Shown here one piece after another: positions 1-6,597 of a stretch of 17,368 nt of DNA. The notes beneath the pieces were generated by a model. It did not search any database, was not told where the DNA came from, and worked only from the letters and a program-made list of their open reading frames with translations. The translations under genes were made by a program, and so were the position numbers. This DNA comes from CAVVVS01 sp963751355. Its GTDB lineage: Bacteria > Bacteroidota > Ignavibacteria > Ignavibacteriales > Ignavibacteriaceae. The stretch spans positions 1 to 17,368 of the forward strand of contig CAVVVS010000118.1 of NCBI GenBank assembly GCA_963751355.1. Direction: 5' to 3'. Numbering within the stretch: the first letter of the stretch is position 1; each line of letters begins with the position of its first letter.

Positions 1-45
1 TCTATAGAATTCAAGCAGGAAATTTTAGCGCAACTAAAAAATTAA
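1..45 (+). CDS. 3' end of an unidentified plus-strand gene (partial)
   Basis: Reading frame 1 is open from the window edge and ends in TAA at 43-45, giving the C-terminal residues SIEFKQEILAQLKN. This short tail is hydrophilic and cannot be assigned to a family. The main support for a real gene end is the hairpin-plus-T-run terminator in the same orientation at 122-166, and the absence of any other gene that this terminator could serve. The gene would be convergent with the minus-strand peptidase gene. Fourteen codons prove little on their own, so confidence is low. Confidence 0.35.
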   Translation, partial: SIEFKQEILAQLKN

Positions 46-121
46 TGTTGATTAAATAACCGGAAAAAATTGTATTAGTTCTTTCGTTGAAGTTGAAGTG
101 TTTGATTTCAGTACACATAAT

Positions 122-166
122 TACTATGGAGGGCATCATAAATAAAGGGCCATAGTATTTTTTTTT
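122..166 (+). terminator. Rho-independent terminator of the upstream plus-strand gene
   Basis: A perfect 8-bp stem, TACTATGG (122-129) with CCATAGTA (150-157), encloses a 20-nt loop and is followed directly by nine T residues (158-166). It lies about 75 nt after the stop at 43-45. No matching T-run exists for the minus strand, so it points to plus-strand transcription ending here, between two convergent genes. Confidence 0.65.
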
Positions 167-233
167 GAAAAAGTTTATGACGCTCATATTTACATGTCTG
201 ATTTGGCAAATAGATCATATATAAAGTAAATCT

Positions 234-1940
234 CTAATTTTTTGAAGCAGTTTTTGATTCATCCGTAGCTCTGGGAAACCTTGCATCCATCATAGCTGCC
301 TTATATGCAAAGAATGCCATCATTGCCGCAGCCTGCTTCATGTCCTTTTCCGGTGCTCTATCATAAACATCCATATTAGAATGGTGTACGCGAGAACTAT
401 AGTCAAGCGGATCTTGAATAAATTGAAAGCCCGGTAAACCGACTGCATCAAAAGATAAATGATCTGTTCCGCCGGTATTTGAAATTGATACTGTCTGTGC
501 GTGGGATCGTTGAATTCATGCATCCAGTCTCTAAATATTCCTCTTGCAGCCTCGTCGCCTTGAAGGTAAATTCCCCGGAACTTGCCGACACCGTTATCAT
601 CGTTAAAATAAACAGAAAATTTATCGTACCCGGCTGTCTTTTTAAATTGGATTCGACACCGCCTGTTAGTACAGTAGAGGGATTACCTCTTTTGGCTTTT
701 GCAAATACTTCGGATACATATTCCCTTGATCCGATAATCCTTCTTCTTTTTCGCCCCAAAGTCCAATACGGATAGTTCGTCGCGGTTTCAAATTGAGAGC
801 CTTAATAATTCTCATAGCTTCCATACATACCGCAGAACCGGAAGCATTATCAGCGGCGCCAATTCCCGGAATGCCAAGAATCGAAATGACCGCCTATCAT
901 CACGATTTCATCTTTAAGATCTGTTCCGGGAATTTCGCCTAAAATGTTGAATCCTGAATCCGGCTTCGTCCATGCAACATTTAACCCTATCTCCATTGTC
1001 AGCTTTTCACCTTTCTCAATCATTCTTACCATACGATTATACTGTTCGGATGATACAACAATTTGGGGAATTATAGAAGGAGCGTCGGGATCGTATGCAT
1101 TCACTCTATTCATAAATCCATTCCGTTGTGGCTGGGGAACAGATGCCTGCTGAACGAAAATTGTTCCGTCATCACCCCTTGAGGCTTCAAGTACAGCTAA
1201 TGCTTTTTCGTTTTGACACATCTCTAATTTTTGGGGATCCAACACTTTTTGAGTTATAAATCTTCTTACCCTTGCCGAATCAATATTAGGCACAAATCTT
1301 TTAATGAAAGTATATACCGAATCAAAATTATCCATCGTAAATCTCGGATATCTCATCCTCCCGCGCCTTTTAGGAGTTTTATATGCATTAGCTAATTTTA
1401 ACAATACCGAGTCGGTCATTCTCTGAGCGTCTGGTGTAAAGTGAGGATGTATATTTTCAGGCTCACTGAGCACAAAATTTCCCATTCAATTTGCCTTTGT
1501 ATTGTTTTAATTCATCCGGAGTTTTTACATTAAGGTAAACAACCTCTGCTTTTTGAACCTTATCAAACCCCGGTGACCATGCTTTGGGATATGCAATAAG
1601 CGGAATTGTTCTCGGAGAAATGACTTCGGAACGGCCTCTTTAAACTCCACCCTTTCCCGACGGGTCCCCATTTATCGTAATGAATATTTTGTAAACCCCA
1701 TTCTTTCAATTTCATTCTTGCCCACTCGGCGGCTTCTTTATATTCAGGCCAATAATTTAGCCGTGGTCCATAAACATCGCTGAGGAAGCTTAGCAATTCC
1801 ATAACTTGTGAATTTTGATTTTCCTCGTTTTTAATAGTTGACACAACAGAGTTTTTATCGCTTTTCTCCGGTACCTGTGCAATCATTTGAATAGAGGTAA
1901 AAAGGATTACGGTCAGAATAAGAGATAGTATTCTGTTCAT
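234..1940 (-). pseudogene. Secreted M28-family zinc aminopeptidase, broken by six frameshifts
   Basis: The product would be an exported zinc metallopeptidase that removes amino acids from peptides. ATG is at 1940-1938, with an AGGGAGA ribosome site six bases upstream, and is followed by a signal peptide (MNRILSLILTVILFTSIQ, cleavage likely near MIAQ). A PA-like segment follows (around 1620-1470). The catalytic part holds the M28 metal-site motifs: GGHFDSW (about 880), ADNASG (about 850), GEKEEG (about 745), NTGGTDHLSFD (about 470) and HHSNMD (about 380). The stop TAG is at 236-234. No single frame is open. Frame changes lie near 1630-1645 (one extra base), 1474-1481 (extra T), 865-867 (extra G), 733-734 (missing base), 639-643 (one A short in an A5 run on the coding strand) and 500-515 (missing base). 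They sum to zero, so the reconstructed protein is about 568 residues, a normal length for secreted M28 enzymes with a PA domain. There is no in-frame nonsense codon and the motifs are intact. The gene is therefore either very recently inactivated or carries sequence errors. Confidence 0.85.
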
Positions 1941-2073
1941 TTTATTTCTCCCTGGTTTTGTTGGTATTATATTATTGAACATAACAATTAGGAACAATAA
2001 CGTCTATGCTGTAATCTTTGAGCTTGGTATATAGTATGATCCCCGTTTCCGGATTTGATGCTCTGTGGTATTT

Positions 2074-2102
2074 ATTATAAAGTTTTCAAATCACTATTTA
2101 AA
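2074..2102 (-). promoter_or_regulatory. Possible sigma-70 type promoter for the peptidase gene
   Basis: Read on the minus strand, TTTAAA (2102-2097, four of six matches to TTGACA) is followed 17 bases later by a perfect TATAAT (2079-2074). Transcription would start near 2067 and give a leader of about 125 nt before the peptidase ATG at 1940. In such AT-rich DNA a TATAAT can occur by chance, so the call rests on the spacing and on the overlap with the palindrome. Confidence 0.35.
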
Positions 2103-2108
2103 TAGTGA
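2091..2108. repeat. Perfect 18-bp palindrome, possible operator
   Basis: TCACTATTTAAATAGTGA is identical to its reverse complement over all 18 positions. There is no spacer, so it would form a poor RNA hairpin; a binding site for a symmetric dimeric regulator is a more natural reading. It covers the -35 element of the putative minus-strand promoter at 2074-2102, where a bound protein would block polymerase. The regulator is unknown. Confidence 0.45.
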
Positions 2109-2624
2109 ACTTTATTTTATTTTGAAAAAAAATTAAAATTATATGATATTATTTTCGTACTGTTATGAAATTATATAATGCATTTACTTTTTGAGTTGAA
2201 TTATTTTTAATAGAAGAATAGTTTCCTTAGGTCCATTTTTATTCAACATTTTTTATAAAAGTGATGCGAACTTGATTTTGAAAGAACTTATACAAGAATC
2301 GGTAAAACATCTTTGAATAAAATATGTTTGAAATTTTAGAAATTCGACTGCCGATAATAAACATTGCCTGCCAGAGATTAGGAATCCTATTTTTATTCTT
2401 TTTATGGGAAGATATTATGGGGACTCACTTGTAGACTCATTAGCAGTGAGAATGAGCACTCGGCTAAATGTTTTAATCTTTGGAGAGTACTTATTATCAT
2501 TAGGGTATTATTTTTGGCATTAAGTTTTTTCTCAATAGTGGCTATTATTAAGAGATTAATTTGAGATAACTTTCCAATTTAGCTGAAAACTTTTATTTTA
2601 TGACAAAAATCCAACCTTTTTTAT

Positions 2625-2653
2625 TTGCATTTTTCTGGAAATAGGGATATATT
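2625..2653 (+). promoter_or_regulatory. Promoter of the tRNA-Tyr transcript
   Basis: TTGCAT (2625-2630) and TATATT (2648-2653) are separated by exactly 17 bases, and the -10 is identical to that of the rpsL promoter. Transcription would begin near 2660, a few bases before the tRNA at 2674. The same bases also fit the Bacteroidetes pattern TTTG-N19/20-TAnnTTTG (2624-2627 and 2648-2655), so the sequence alone does not decide which sigma-factor type is used here. Confidence 0.6.
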
Positions 2654-2673
2654 TGTTGCTCGTTTATAAATAT

Positions 2674-2757
2674 GGGCGGACGCCGGAGTTGGAGAGCCGG
2701 GGCGGACTGTAAATCCGTTGGCTGACGCCTTTGGGGGTTCGAATCCCTCGCCGCCCA
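2674..2757 (+). tRNA. tRNA-Tyr (anticodon GTA)
   Basis: The acceptor strand GGGCGG pairs with CCGCCC before discriminator A2757. The D arm has a CCGG/CCGG stem. The anticodon arm GCGGA-CTGTAAA-TCCGT carries GTA. A long class II variable arm (GGC-TGAC-GCC) and the T arm GGGGG-TTCGAAT-CCCTC follow. The long variable arm with a GTA anticodon is the bacterial tyrosine pattern. The last acceptor pair (A2680 opposite G) is a mismatch. The 3' CCA is not encoded (the next bases are CTG), so it must be added after transcription. It is the first of four tRNAs ahead of secE. Confidence 0.95.
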
Positions 2758-2790
2758 CTGTTAATTATAAGTTTTATGTTTGAAATAATA

Positions 2791-2838
2791 AAGGGAATAT
2801 TACAATAAGTTATTTGATTTTAATTCCCTTATTTTTTT
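2791..2838 (+). terminator. Probable terminator after tRNA-Tyr
   Basis: AAGGGAAT (2791-2798) pairs with ATTCCCTT (2823-2830) over 8 bp, and a run of seven T residues (2832-2838) follows after one A. The loop is long (24 nt), so the hairpin may be only moderately efficient. If active, tRNA-Tyr is a separate short transcript and the genes from tRNA-Gly onward need another promoter, which I could not identify with confidence between 2839 and 2998. Confidence 0.5.
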
Positions 2839-2998
2839 GTTCTTTTTAGATTGAAAATTTTCAACTTGTGTGAAATAAAAATACTCACTGAGTTAGAGCA
2901 ATCCTGTTTAAAGTGGAATATTTTGTTGATTCTTTAAGAAATGTTCTAAGAAAAACATCAAATAAATACTCCGTTAAAAGGGAAATTTTATTTAATAA

Positions 2999-3072
2999 GC
3001 GGGAGTAACTCAGTTGGCTAGAGTCACAGCCTTCCAAGCTGTTGGTCGCGGGTTCGAGTCCCGTCTCCCGCT
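2999..3072 (+). tRNA. tRNA-Gly (anticodon TCC)
   Basis: The acceptor GCGGGAG pairs fully with CTCCCGC (3065-3071), followed by discriminator T3072. The anticodon arm ACAGC-CTTCCAA-GCTGT carries TCC, which reads GGA and GGG glycine codons. The T arm GCGGG-TTCGAGT-CCCGT is canonical. CCA is not encoded. The complementary strand gives a well-known spurious reading frame (see rejected items). Confidence 0.96.
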
Positions 3073-3225
3073 CAAGTGAGCAATTTGAATTTGCATTCAG
3101 AGTAATTTTCGGCGAGATAAAAATTAGAATTGAAATTTTGTTAGACATCCTAATACTTACTTAAGGAATGTTCATCAGCTTGACCGGTACTACCTGAGAA
3201 AGCAATTAAAAAAAAATAATGAATT

Positions 3226-3298
3226 GCTGACGTAGCTCAGTTGGTAGAGCACATCCTTGGTAAGGATGAGGTCACCGGTTCAATCCCGGTCGTCAGCT
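3226..3298 (+). tRNA. tRNA-Thr (anticodon GGT)
   Basis: The acceptor GCTGACG pairs with CGTCAGC (3291-3297), followed by discriminator T3298. The anticodon arm CATCC-TTGGTAA-GGATG carries GGT, which reads ACC and ACU threonine codons. The T arm ACCGG-TTCAATC-CCGGT is canonical. CCA is not encoded. The order Tyr-Gly-Thr matches the tRNA cluster that precedes tuf in many bacteria, but here the next gene, 27 nt on, is rpmG. Confidence 0.96.
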
Positions 3299-3325
3299 CT
3301 AAAAATAAATAATAATAAATTCGTT

Positions 3326-3475
3326 ATGAGAGATATAATAACATTAGAATGTACCGAGTGTAAAAGAAGAAATTACACCACAACAAAAAATAAAAGACTC
3401 CATCCCAACAGAGTAGAATATAAAAAATATTGCCGCTGGGATAGGAAGCACACTATTCATAAAGAAACTAAATAA
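3326..3475 (+). CDS. rpmG: Large subunit ribosomal protein L33 (bL33)
   Basis: This is a small 50S protein near the E site. The 49-residue product has the L33 core ITLECTECKRRNYTTTKNK and ends HTIHKETK. It belongs to the zinc-ribbon type, with C9-x-x-C12 and C36, but the fourth ligand position holds aspartate (CRWD, residues 36-39) where the family usually has C-x-x-C. Aspartate could still bind zinc, or the site may be weakened. The ATG at 3326 is chosen because the open frame upstream runs back through tRNA-Thr. No clear Shine-Dalgarno site precedes it. The gene sits between tRNA-Thr and tRNA-Trp, a common place for rpmG next to secE-nusG. Confidence 0.93.
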   Translation: MRDIITLECTECKRRNYTTTKNKRLHPNRVEYKKYCRWDRKHTIHKETK

Positions 3476-3482
3476 TTTTGCT

Positions 3483-3556
3483 ACGTCAGTAGCTCAATTG
3501 GCTAGAGCAGCGGTCTCCAAAACCGCAGGTTGGGGGTTCGAGTCCCTCCTGACGTG
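3483..3556 (+). tRNA. tRNA-Trp (anticodon CCA)
   Basis: The acceptor ACGTCAG pairs with CTGACGT (3549-3555), followed by discriminator G3556. The anticodon arm GCGGT-CTCCAAA-ACCGC carries CCA. The T arm GGGGG-TTCGAGT-CCCTC is canonical with one wobble pair. The CCA tail is not encoded. It starts only 7 nt after the rpmG stop and ends 26 nt before secE, so it is very likely cut from a polycistronic transcript. tRNA-Trp directly before secE is widely conserved. Confidence 0.96.
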
Positions 3557-3582
3557 CTGCTTATAAATTAGAGCTTAATATT

Positions 3583-3765
3583 ATGAAAGAAAAAATAGTT
3601 GGTTTTGTAGATGATGTGGTCAAGGAAATGAAAAAAGTTACCTGGCCGACTAAAGAAGAGTTGAAAGATTCTACTAACGTTGTTATAGTTTCTTGTCTGA
3701 TACTATCAGCTTTTACTTATGTTGTTGATATGATCATTACTCAAGTTTTTAAAGGAATTTTTTAG
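3583..3765 (+). CDS. secE: Protein translocase subunit SecE
   Basis: SecE clamps the SecY channel in the inner membrane and is essential for protein export. The 60-residue product is the short single-span form: an amphipathic N-terminal helix with the signature KEMKKVTWPTKEEL (residues 14-27), then one membrane helix at about 33-55 and a short tail. Its position between tRNA-Trp and nusG is the classic one, and nusG starts 12 nt after its stop. There is no strong Shine-Dalgarno site before the ATG, so translation may rely on coupling or an unstructured leader. Confidence 0.96.
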   Translation: MKEKIVGFVDDVVKEMKKVTWPTKEELKDSTNVVIVSCLILSAFTYVVDMIITQVFKGIF

Positions 3766-3777
3766 GTCGATTTTGCT

Positions 3778-4314
3778 ATGGAATTAAGATGGTACGTAGT
3801 TAGAACTTTTTCGGGACATGAGAATAAAGTTAAAACGCTGCTTGACTCTGAGCTTGCAGATAATGAATCATTGCGTGCTAAAGTACCGGATATATTAGTC
3901 CCGATGGAAAAAGTTTTCGAGGTTAAAGACGGGAAGAAAAAAAGCAAGACAAAAAACTTTTTCCCCGGATATATTTTAGTTCAGGCTGACCTCGATAATC
4001 AAGTTAAAGATTTTATACTGAATACACCCTCGGTGATGGGATTTCTAGGCACTAGAAATAATCCCAATCCGTTGCAGCCCGAAGAGGTCAAAAGAGTAGT
4101 TGGTCGTATTACACAGGATGAAACCAGCGAAAGAATGGAAACTATTTTTAGAAATGGTGACCTTGTCAAAATTATTGACGGTCCTTTTAACAATTTCAAC
4201 GGAACCGTTCAGGAAGTGAACGAAGAAAAAATGAAAATAAAAGTGATGGTCTCTATTTTTGGAAGAAAAACCCCTGTTGAAATTGATTTTGTTCAAGCAG
4301 AATTAGAAAAATAA
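3778..4314 (+). CDS. nusG: Transcription termination/antitermination factor NusG
   Basis: NusG binds the polymerase clamp, reduces pausing and links polymerase to the ribosome or Rho. The 178-residue product has the NGN domain at about 4-110, starting RWYVVRTFSGHENKV and including FFPGYILV (61-68). A KOW domain follows (about 125-175, core GDLVKIIDGPFNNFNGTVQE). Length is typical and I see no extra inserted domain. It is 12 nt after secE and 29 nt before rplK, consistent with one transcript. The only upstream purine patch (AGGT) is about 13 nt away, so the ribosome site is weak. Confidence 0.97.
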   Translation: MELRWYVVRTFSGHENKVKTLLDSELADNESLRAKVPDILVPMEKVFEVKDGKKKSKTKNFFPGYILVQADLDNQVKDFILNTPSVMGFLGTRNNPNPLQPEEVKRVVGRITQDETSERMETIFRNGDLVKIIDGPFNNFNGTVQEVNEEKMKIKVMVSIFGRKTPVEIDFVQAELEK

Positions 4315-4343
4315 ATTAAGTATATATTGTATAGGTAAACCAT

Positions 4344-4769
4344 ATGGCTAAGAAAATAAGCGGATATATTAAATTACAAATACCTGGCGGAAAAGCCAAT
4401 CCGTCTCCGCCTGTTGGACCGGCTCTCGGTCAAAAAGGCGTAAATATTATGGAGTTTTGTAAACAGTTTAACGCCAAAACATCCGACAAAGACGGGCTGA
4501 TTATACCTGTTGTTATTACAGTATATTCCGATAAATCTTTTACTTTTATAACTAAAACCCCACCTGCGGCCGTTTTGTTAAAAAAAGCAATAAAACTGGA
4601 AAAGGGATCGGCTGAACCTCACAGGAATAAAGTAGGTAAAGTTAATAAGGCACAGGTAAAGGAAATTGCAGAATTGAAAATGCCCGATTTAAATGCTTTC
4701 GATGTAGAGCATGCAATGAGCATGGTGGCGGGAACAGCCAGAAGCATGGGCATAACTGTAGAAGAGTAA
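4344..4769 (+). CDS. rplK: Large subunit ribosomal protein L11 (uL11)
   Basis: L11 binds 23S rRNA in the GTPase-associated centre and supports factor-driven GTP hydrolysis and the stringent response. The 141-residue product has the proline-rich N-terminal part with PGGKANPSPPVGPALGQKG (14-32), which forms the family's flexible domain facing the factors and thiopeptide antibiotics. The RNA-binding C-terminal domain holds KMPDLNAFDVEHAM and GTARSMGI. Length matches the family. A short AGG lies 8 nt before the ATG. It is followed after 31 nt by rplA, the standard L11-L1 pair. Confidence 0.97.
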   Translation: MAKKISGYIKLQIPGGKANPSPPVGPALGQKGVNIMEFCKQFNAKTSDKDGLIIPVVITVYSDKSFTFITKTPPAAVLLKKAIKLEKGSAEPHRNKVGKVNKAQVKEIAELKMPDLNAFDVEHAMSMVAGTARSMGITVEE

Positions 4770-4800
4770 TTTTATAATTTGAATATTCGATGGTGTAGTG

Positions 4801-5496
4801 ATGCAAAAATCTAAAAGAAATAAAGCAATTCTTGAAAATTTAAACAAGAACAAAGAGTTCTCTATACTTGAAGCAATACAGATGCTTAAAGACAAAACTA
4901 GCGTAAAATTTGTAGAATCTCTGGACTGTGCTATTAGGCTGGGCGTAGATCCCAGGCATGCTGATCAAATGGTTAGAGGAACCGTATCGTTACCTAATGG
5001 TACCGGTAAAAAAGTTACCGTTTTGGTTATAGCGAAAGGTGCAAAAATTCAAGAAGCTTTGGATGCCGGAGCAGATTATGCCGGTTATGAAGATTACCTG
5101 GAGAAAATTAAGGGCGGATGGACAGATGTTGATGTTATTATTGCCGCGCCCGATACTATGGCTGATTTGGGTAAATTGGGTAGAATTCTCGGTCCTAAAG
5201 GATTAATGCCTAATCCCAAAAGTGGAACGGTTACACCGAATGTAGCTACGGCAGTTCAGGAAGTAAAAGCCGGAAAAATTGAATTCCGGGTTGACAAGAC
5301 AGGTATCGTGCATACTTCACTCGGAAAATTAAATTTTGACGCCCCGAAACTTGAAGAAAATGCAAAAGCATTTTTGAATACAATTATAAGAATGAAACCT
5401 TCATCAGCTAAAGGTCAATATGTAAAAAGCCTGTATTTATCAAGTACTATGGGACCGGGACTAAAGATCTCAAAAGATGAAATTTCAACACATTAA
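4801..5496 (+). CDS. rplA: Large subunit ribosomal protein L1 (uL1)
   Basis: L1 forms the mobile stalk that helps release E-site tRNA and in many bacteria represses its own L11-L1 mRNA. The 231-residue product carries the L1 signature GRILGPKGLMPNPKSGTVT (127-145) and the C-terminal STMGPG motif. I choose ATG at 4801; the GTG one codon earlier (4798) is also in frame and would add a single residue. No clear Shine-Dalgarno site decides between them. I looked for an L1-binding structure upstream of rplK but could not support one by eye. Confidence 0.96.
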   Translation: MQKSKRNKAILENLNKNKEFSILEAIQMLKDKTSVKFVESLDCAIRLGVDPRHADQMVRGTVSLPNGTGKKVTVLVIAKGAKIQEALDAGADYAGYEDYLEKIKGGWTDVDVIIAAPDTMADLGKLGRILGPKGLMPNPKSGTVTPNVATAVQEVKAGKIEFRVDKTGIVHTSLGKLNFDAPKLEENAKAFLNTIIRMKPSSAKGQYVKSLYLSSTMGPGLKISKDEISTH

Positions 5497-5571
5497 TTTT
5501 AATAAGTTTACGCACTCAAAACAAATGCTTCTAACCCGACACGATTAAATTAATTCTGGTATGGGAGAAAT

Positions 5572-6093
5572 ATGAATAAGACCGAAAAAGAAGAAATCGT
5601 TTCTAAAATAAAAGAAATGATAGATAACTCCAACGCAGTTTATCTTACCGATTACGCCGGAATATCTGTTAGTGATATAAGTCAGATCCGGAATGAATTC
5701 AGAAAAGAGGGAGTACAGTACAAAGTATATAAAAACACTTTGTTTAAAAGAGCTCTCGATGAAGCCGGTAAATATGATAAACTTTCTGAACATTTAGTTG
5801 GCATGACAGGTTTTGCTTTTAGCTCTGATAACCTTGTTGCACCAGCTAAAATTATCAAAAAATATTTTGATGGTAATCAAAAATTTAGCTTAAAAGCCTG
5901 CTATGTTGAAGGTCAATATTTTAGCGGGGAACAACTTGGCGAATTAGCGTCTCTTCCCTCTAAAAATGAAATTATTGCAGGTATATTGGCAAGCATTAAT
6001 TCACCGGCAACGGGAATAGTTGGTGCCATAAATGCTGTAATGCGTGATTTAGTAAGTGTAGTTGACCAGATTTCGCAAAGAGAGGCAGCTTAA
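5572..6093 (+). CDS. rplJ: Large subunit ribosomal protein L10 (uL10)
   Basis: L10 anchors the L7/L12 stalk dimers to the ribosome and, with L7/L12, usually represses translation of its own operon. The 173-residue product begins MNKTEKEEIVSKIK, has the rRNA-binding N-terminal domain with YKVYKNTLFKRAL (about 51-63), and ends in a helix (ATGIVGAINAVMRDLVSVVD) that fits the family's L7/L12-binding C-terminal helix. A good GGGAGA site lies 3-9 nt before the ATG. The 75-nt gap after rplA is where an autoregulatory leader would lie, but I see no clear hairpin there. Confidence 0.96.
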   Translation: MNKTEKEEIVSKIKEMIDNSNAVYLTDYAGISVSDISQIRNEFRKEGVQYKVYKNTLFKRALDEAGKYDKLSEHLVGMTGFAFSSDNLVAPAKIIKKYFDGNQKFSLKACYVEGQYFSGEQLGELASLPSKNEIIAGILASINSPATGIVGAINAVMRDLVSVVDQISQREAA

Positions 6094-6136
6094 AATAAGT
6101 TTTTAATAAGTAAATTAAATTTGTAGGAGAAAACAA

Positions 6137-6517
6137 ATGTCAGAAAAAATAGCCGAAATTGTTGATAAAATTAAACAGTTATCACTGTTGGAAGCATCCG
6201 AGCTGAAAAAAGCTTTAGAAGAAGAATTCGGTGTTACTGCTGCTGCCCCAATGATGATGGCAGGCGCAGCACAAGGCGCAGGCGCTGAAGCTGCCGCAGA
6301 AGAAAAAACTGAGTTCGATGTTATTCTTAAAACTATAGGCGATAAAAAGATTAATGTTATTAAAGTAGTGAGGGCGCACACCGGTTTAGGATTGAAAGAA
6401 GCAAAAGACCTTGTTGATTCGGCTCCAAAAACTGTTAAAGAAGCAGTTTCTAAAGACGAAGCTGAAAAACTTGGAAAAGAGTTTGAAGAAGCCGGCGCTA
6501 CAGTAGAAATAAAATAA
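6137..6517 (+). CDS. rplL: Large subunit ribosomal protein L7/L12 (bL12)
   Basis: L7/L12 is the multicopy stalk protein that recruits EF-Tu, EF-G, IF2 and release factors. The 126-residue product shows the N-terminal dimerisation part (about 1-33, KIAEIVDKIKQLSLLEASEL), an Ala/Gly/Met-rich flexible hinge (34-55), and the globular C-terminal domain from about 58 (EFDVILKTIGDKKINVIKVV, then GLGLKEAKDLVDSAP). The hinge has a MMM run at 39-41. A clear AGGAGA site precedes the ATG by 6 nt. It follows rplJ after 43 nt and is followed by a hairpin terminator. Confidence 0.97.
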   Translation: MSEKIAEIVDKIKQLSLLEASELKKALEEEFGVTAAAPMMMAGAAQGAGAEAAAEEKTEFDVILKTIGDKKINVIKVVRAHTGLGLKEAKDLVDSAPKTVKEAVSKDEAEKLGKEFEEAGATVEIK

Positions 6518-6561
6518 CAAATATTTAAAATATATTTTATTCGATATGCATTTTTTCAGAA

Positions 6562-6597
6562 AGTGATAAGTCGGTGTAATCCGTCTTATCGCTTTTT
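6562..6597 (+). terminator. Hairpin terminator/attenuator between rplL and rpoB
   Basis: AGTGATAAGTCGG (6562-6574) pairs with CCGTCTTATCGCT (6581-6593), with one G-T wobble and one T-T mismatch, around the 6-nt loop TGTAAT. A T-run (6593-6597) follows. It lies in the 148-nt gap between rplL and rpoB, where Escherichia coli has a partial terminator that lowers rpoBC transcription relative to the ribosomal proteins. I see no convincing promoter between it and rpoB, so incomplete termination is the likely mode. Confidence 0.75.

Larger units (their letters stand above)
1941..2624. other. AT-rich intergenic region without a recognisable gene
   Basis: About 680 bases separate the peptidase start from the tRNA-Tyr promoter. 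All frames are frequently closed. The longest small frames I see on the plus strand are 2324-2434 (36 residues, starting MFEILEIRLPI) and 2404-2523 (39 residues, starting MGRYYGDSLVDS). Neither has a convincing ribosome site or a familiar sequence, and the two overlap in different frames, so I do not call them genes. The region also holds the palindrome at 2091-2108 and a possible minus-strand promoter at 2074-2102. Low-complexity T/A runs dominate the rest. It could be a regulatory spacer or a decayed gene. Confidence 0.6.

Noticed and set aside
944..1153. Plus-strand 69-codon frame inside the peptidase region
   Set aside because: It is the antisense of conserved M28 peptidase coding sequence. 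The minus-strand frame carries the recognisable motifs.
2885..3148. Minus-strand 87-codon frame with a segment reading GLEPATNSLEGCDSSQLSYS
   Set aside because: It lies opposite tRNA-Gly. This peptide is a familiar false product made by translating the reverse strand of such a tRNA, and the frame has no ribosome site.
3180..3208. TTGACC followed 17 bases later by CAATTA, upstream of tRNA-Thr
   Set aside because: The -35 is good, but the -10 matches the consensus at only one position, so I do not call a promoter.
3202..3227. Inverted repeat GCAATT / AATTGC just before tRNA-Thr
   Set aside because: The stem is only six A/T-rich pairs, the loop is mostly A, and it runs into the tRNA's first bases. 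It is probably chance.
3257..3325. N-terminal extension of the rpmG frame
   Set aside because: These bases are the 3' half of tRNA-Thr plus the spacer. L33 homology begins at the ATG at 3326.
5510..5545. Weak promoter-like TTTACG-N17-TCTAAC upstream of rplJ
   Set aside because: Both boxes match the consensus at only four of six positions in AT-rich DNA. A possible internal promoter cannot be supported from sequence alone.
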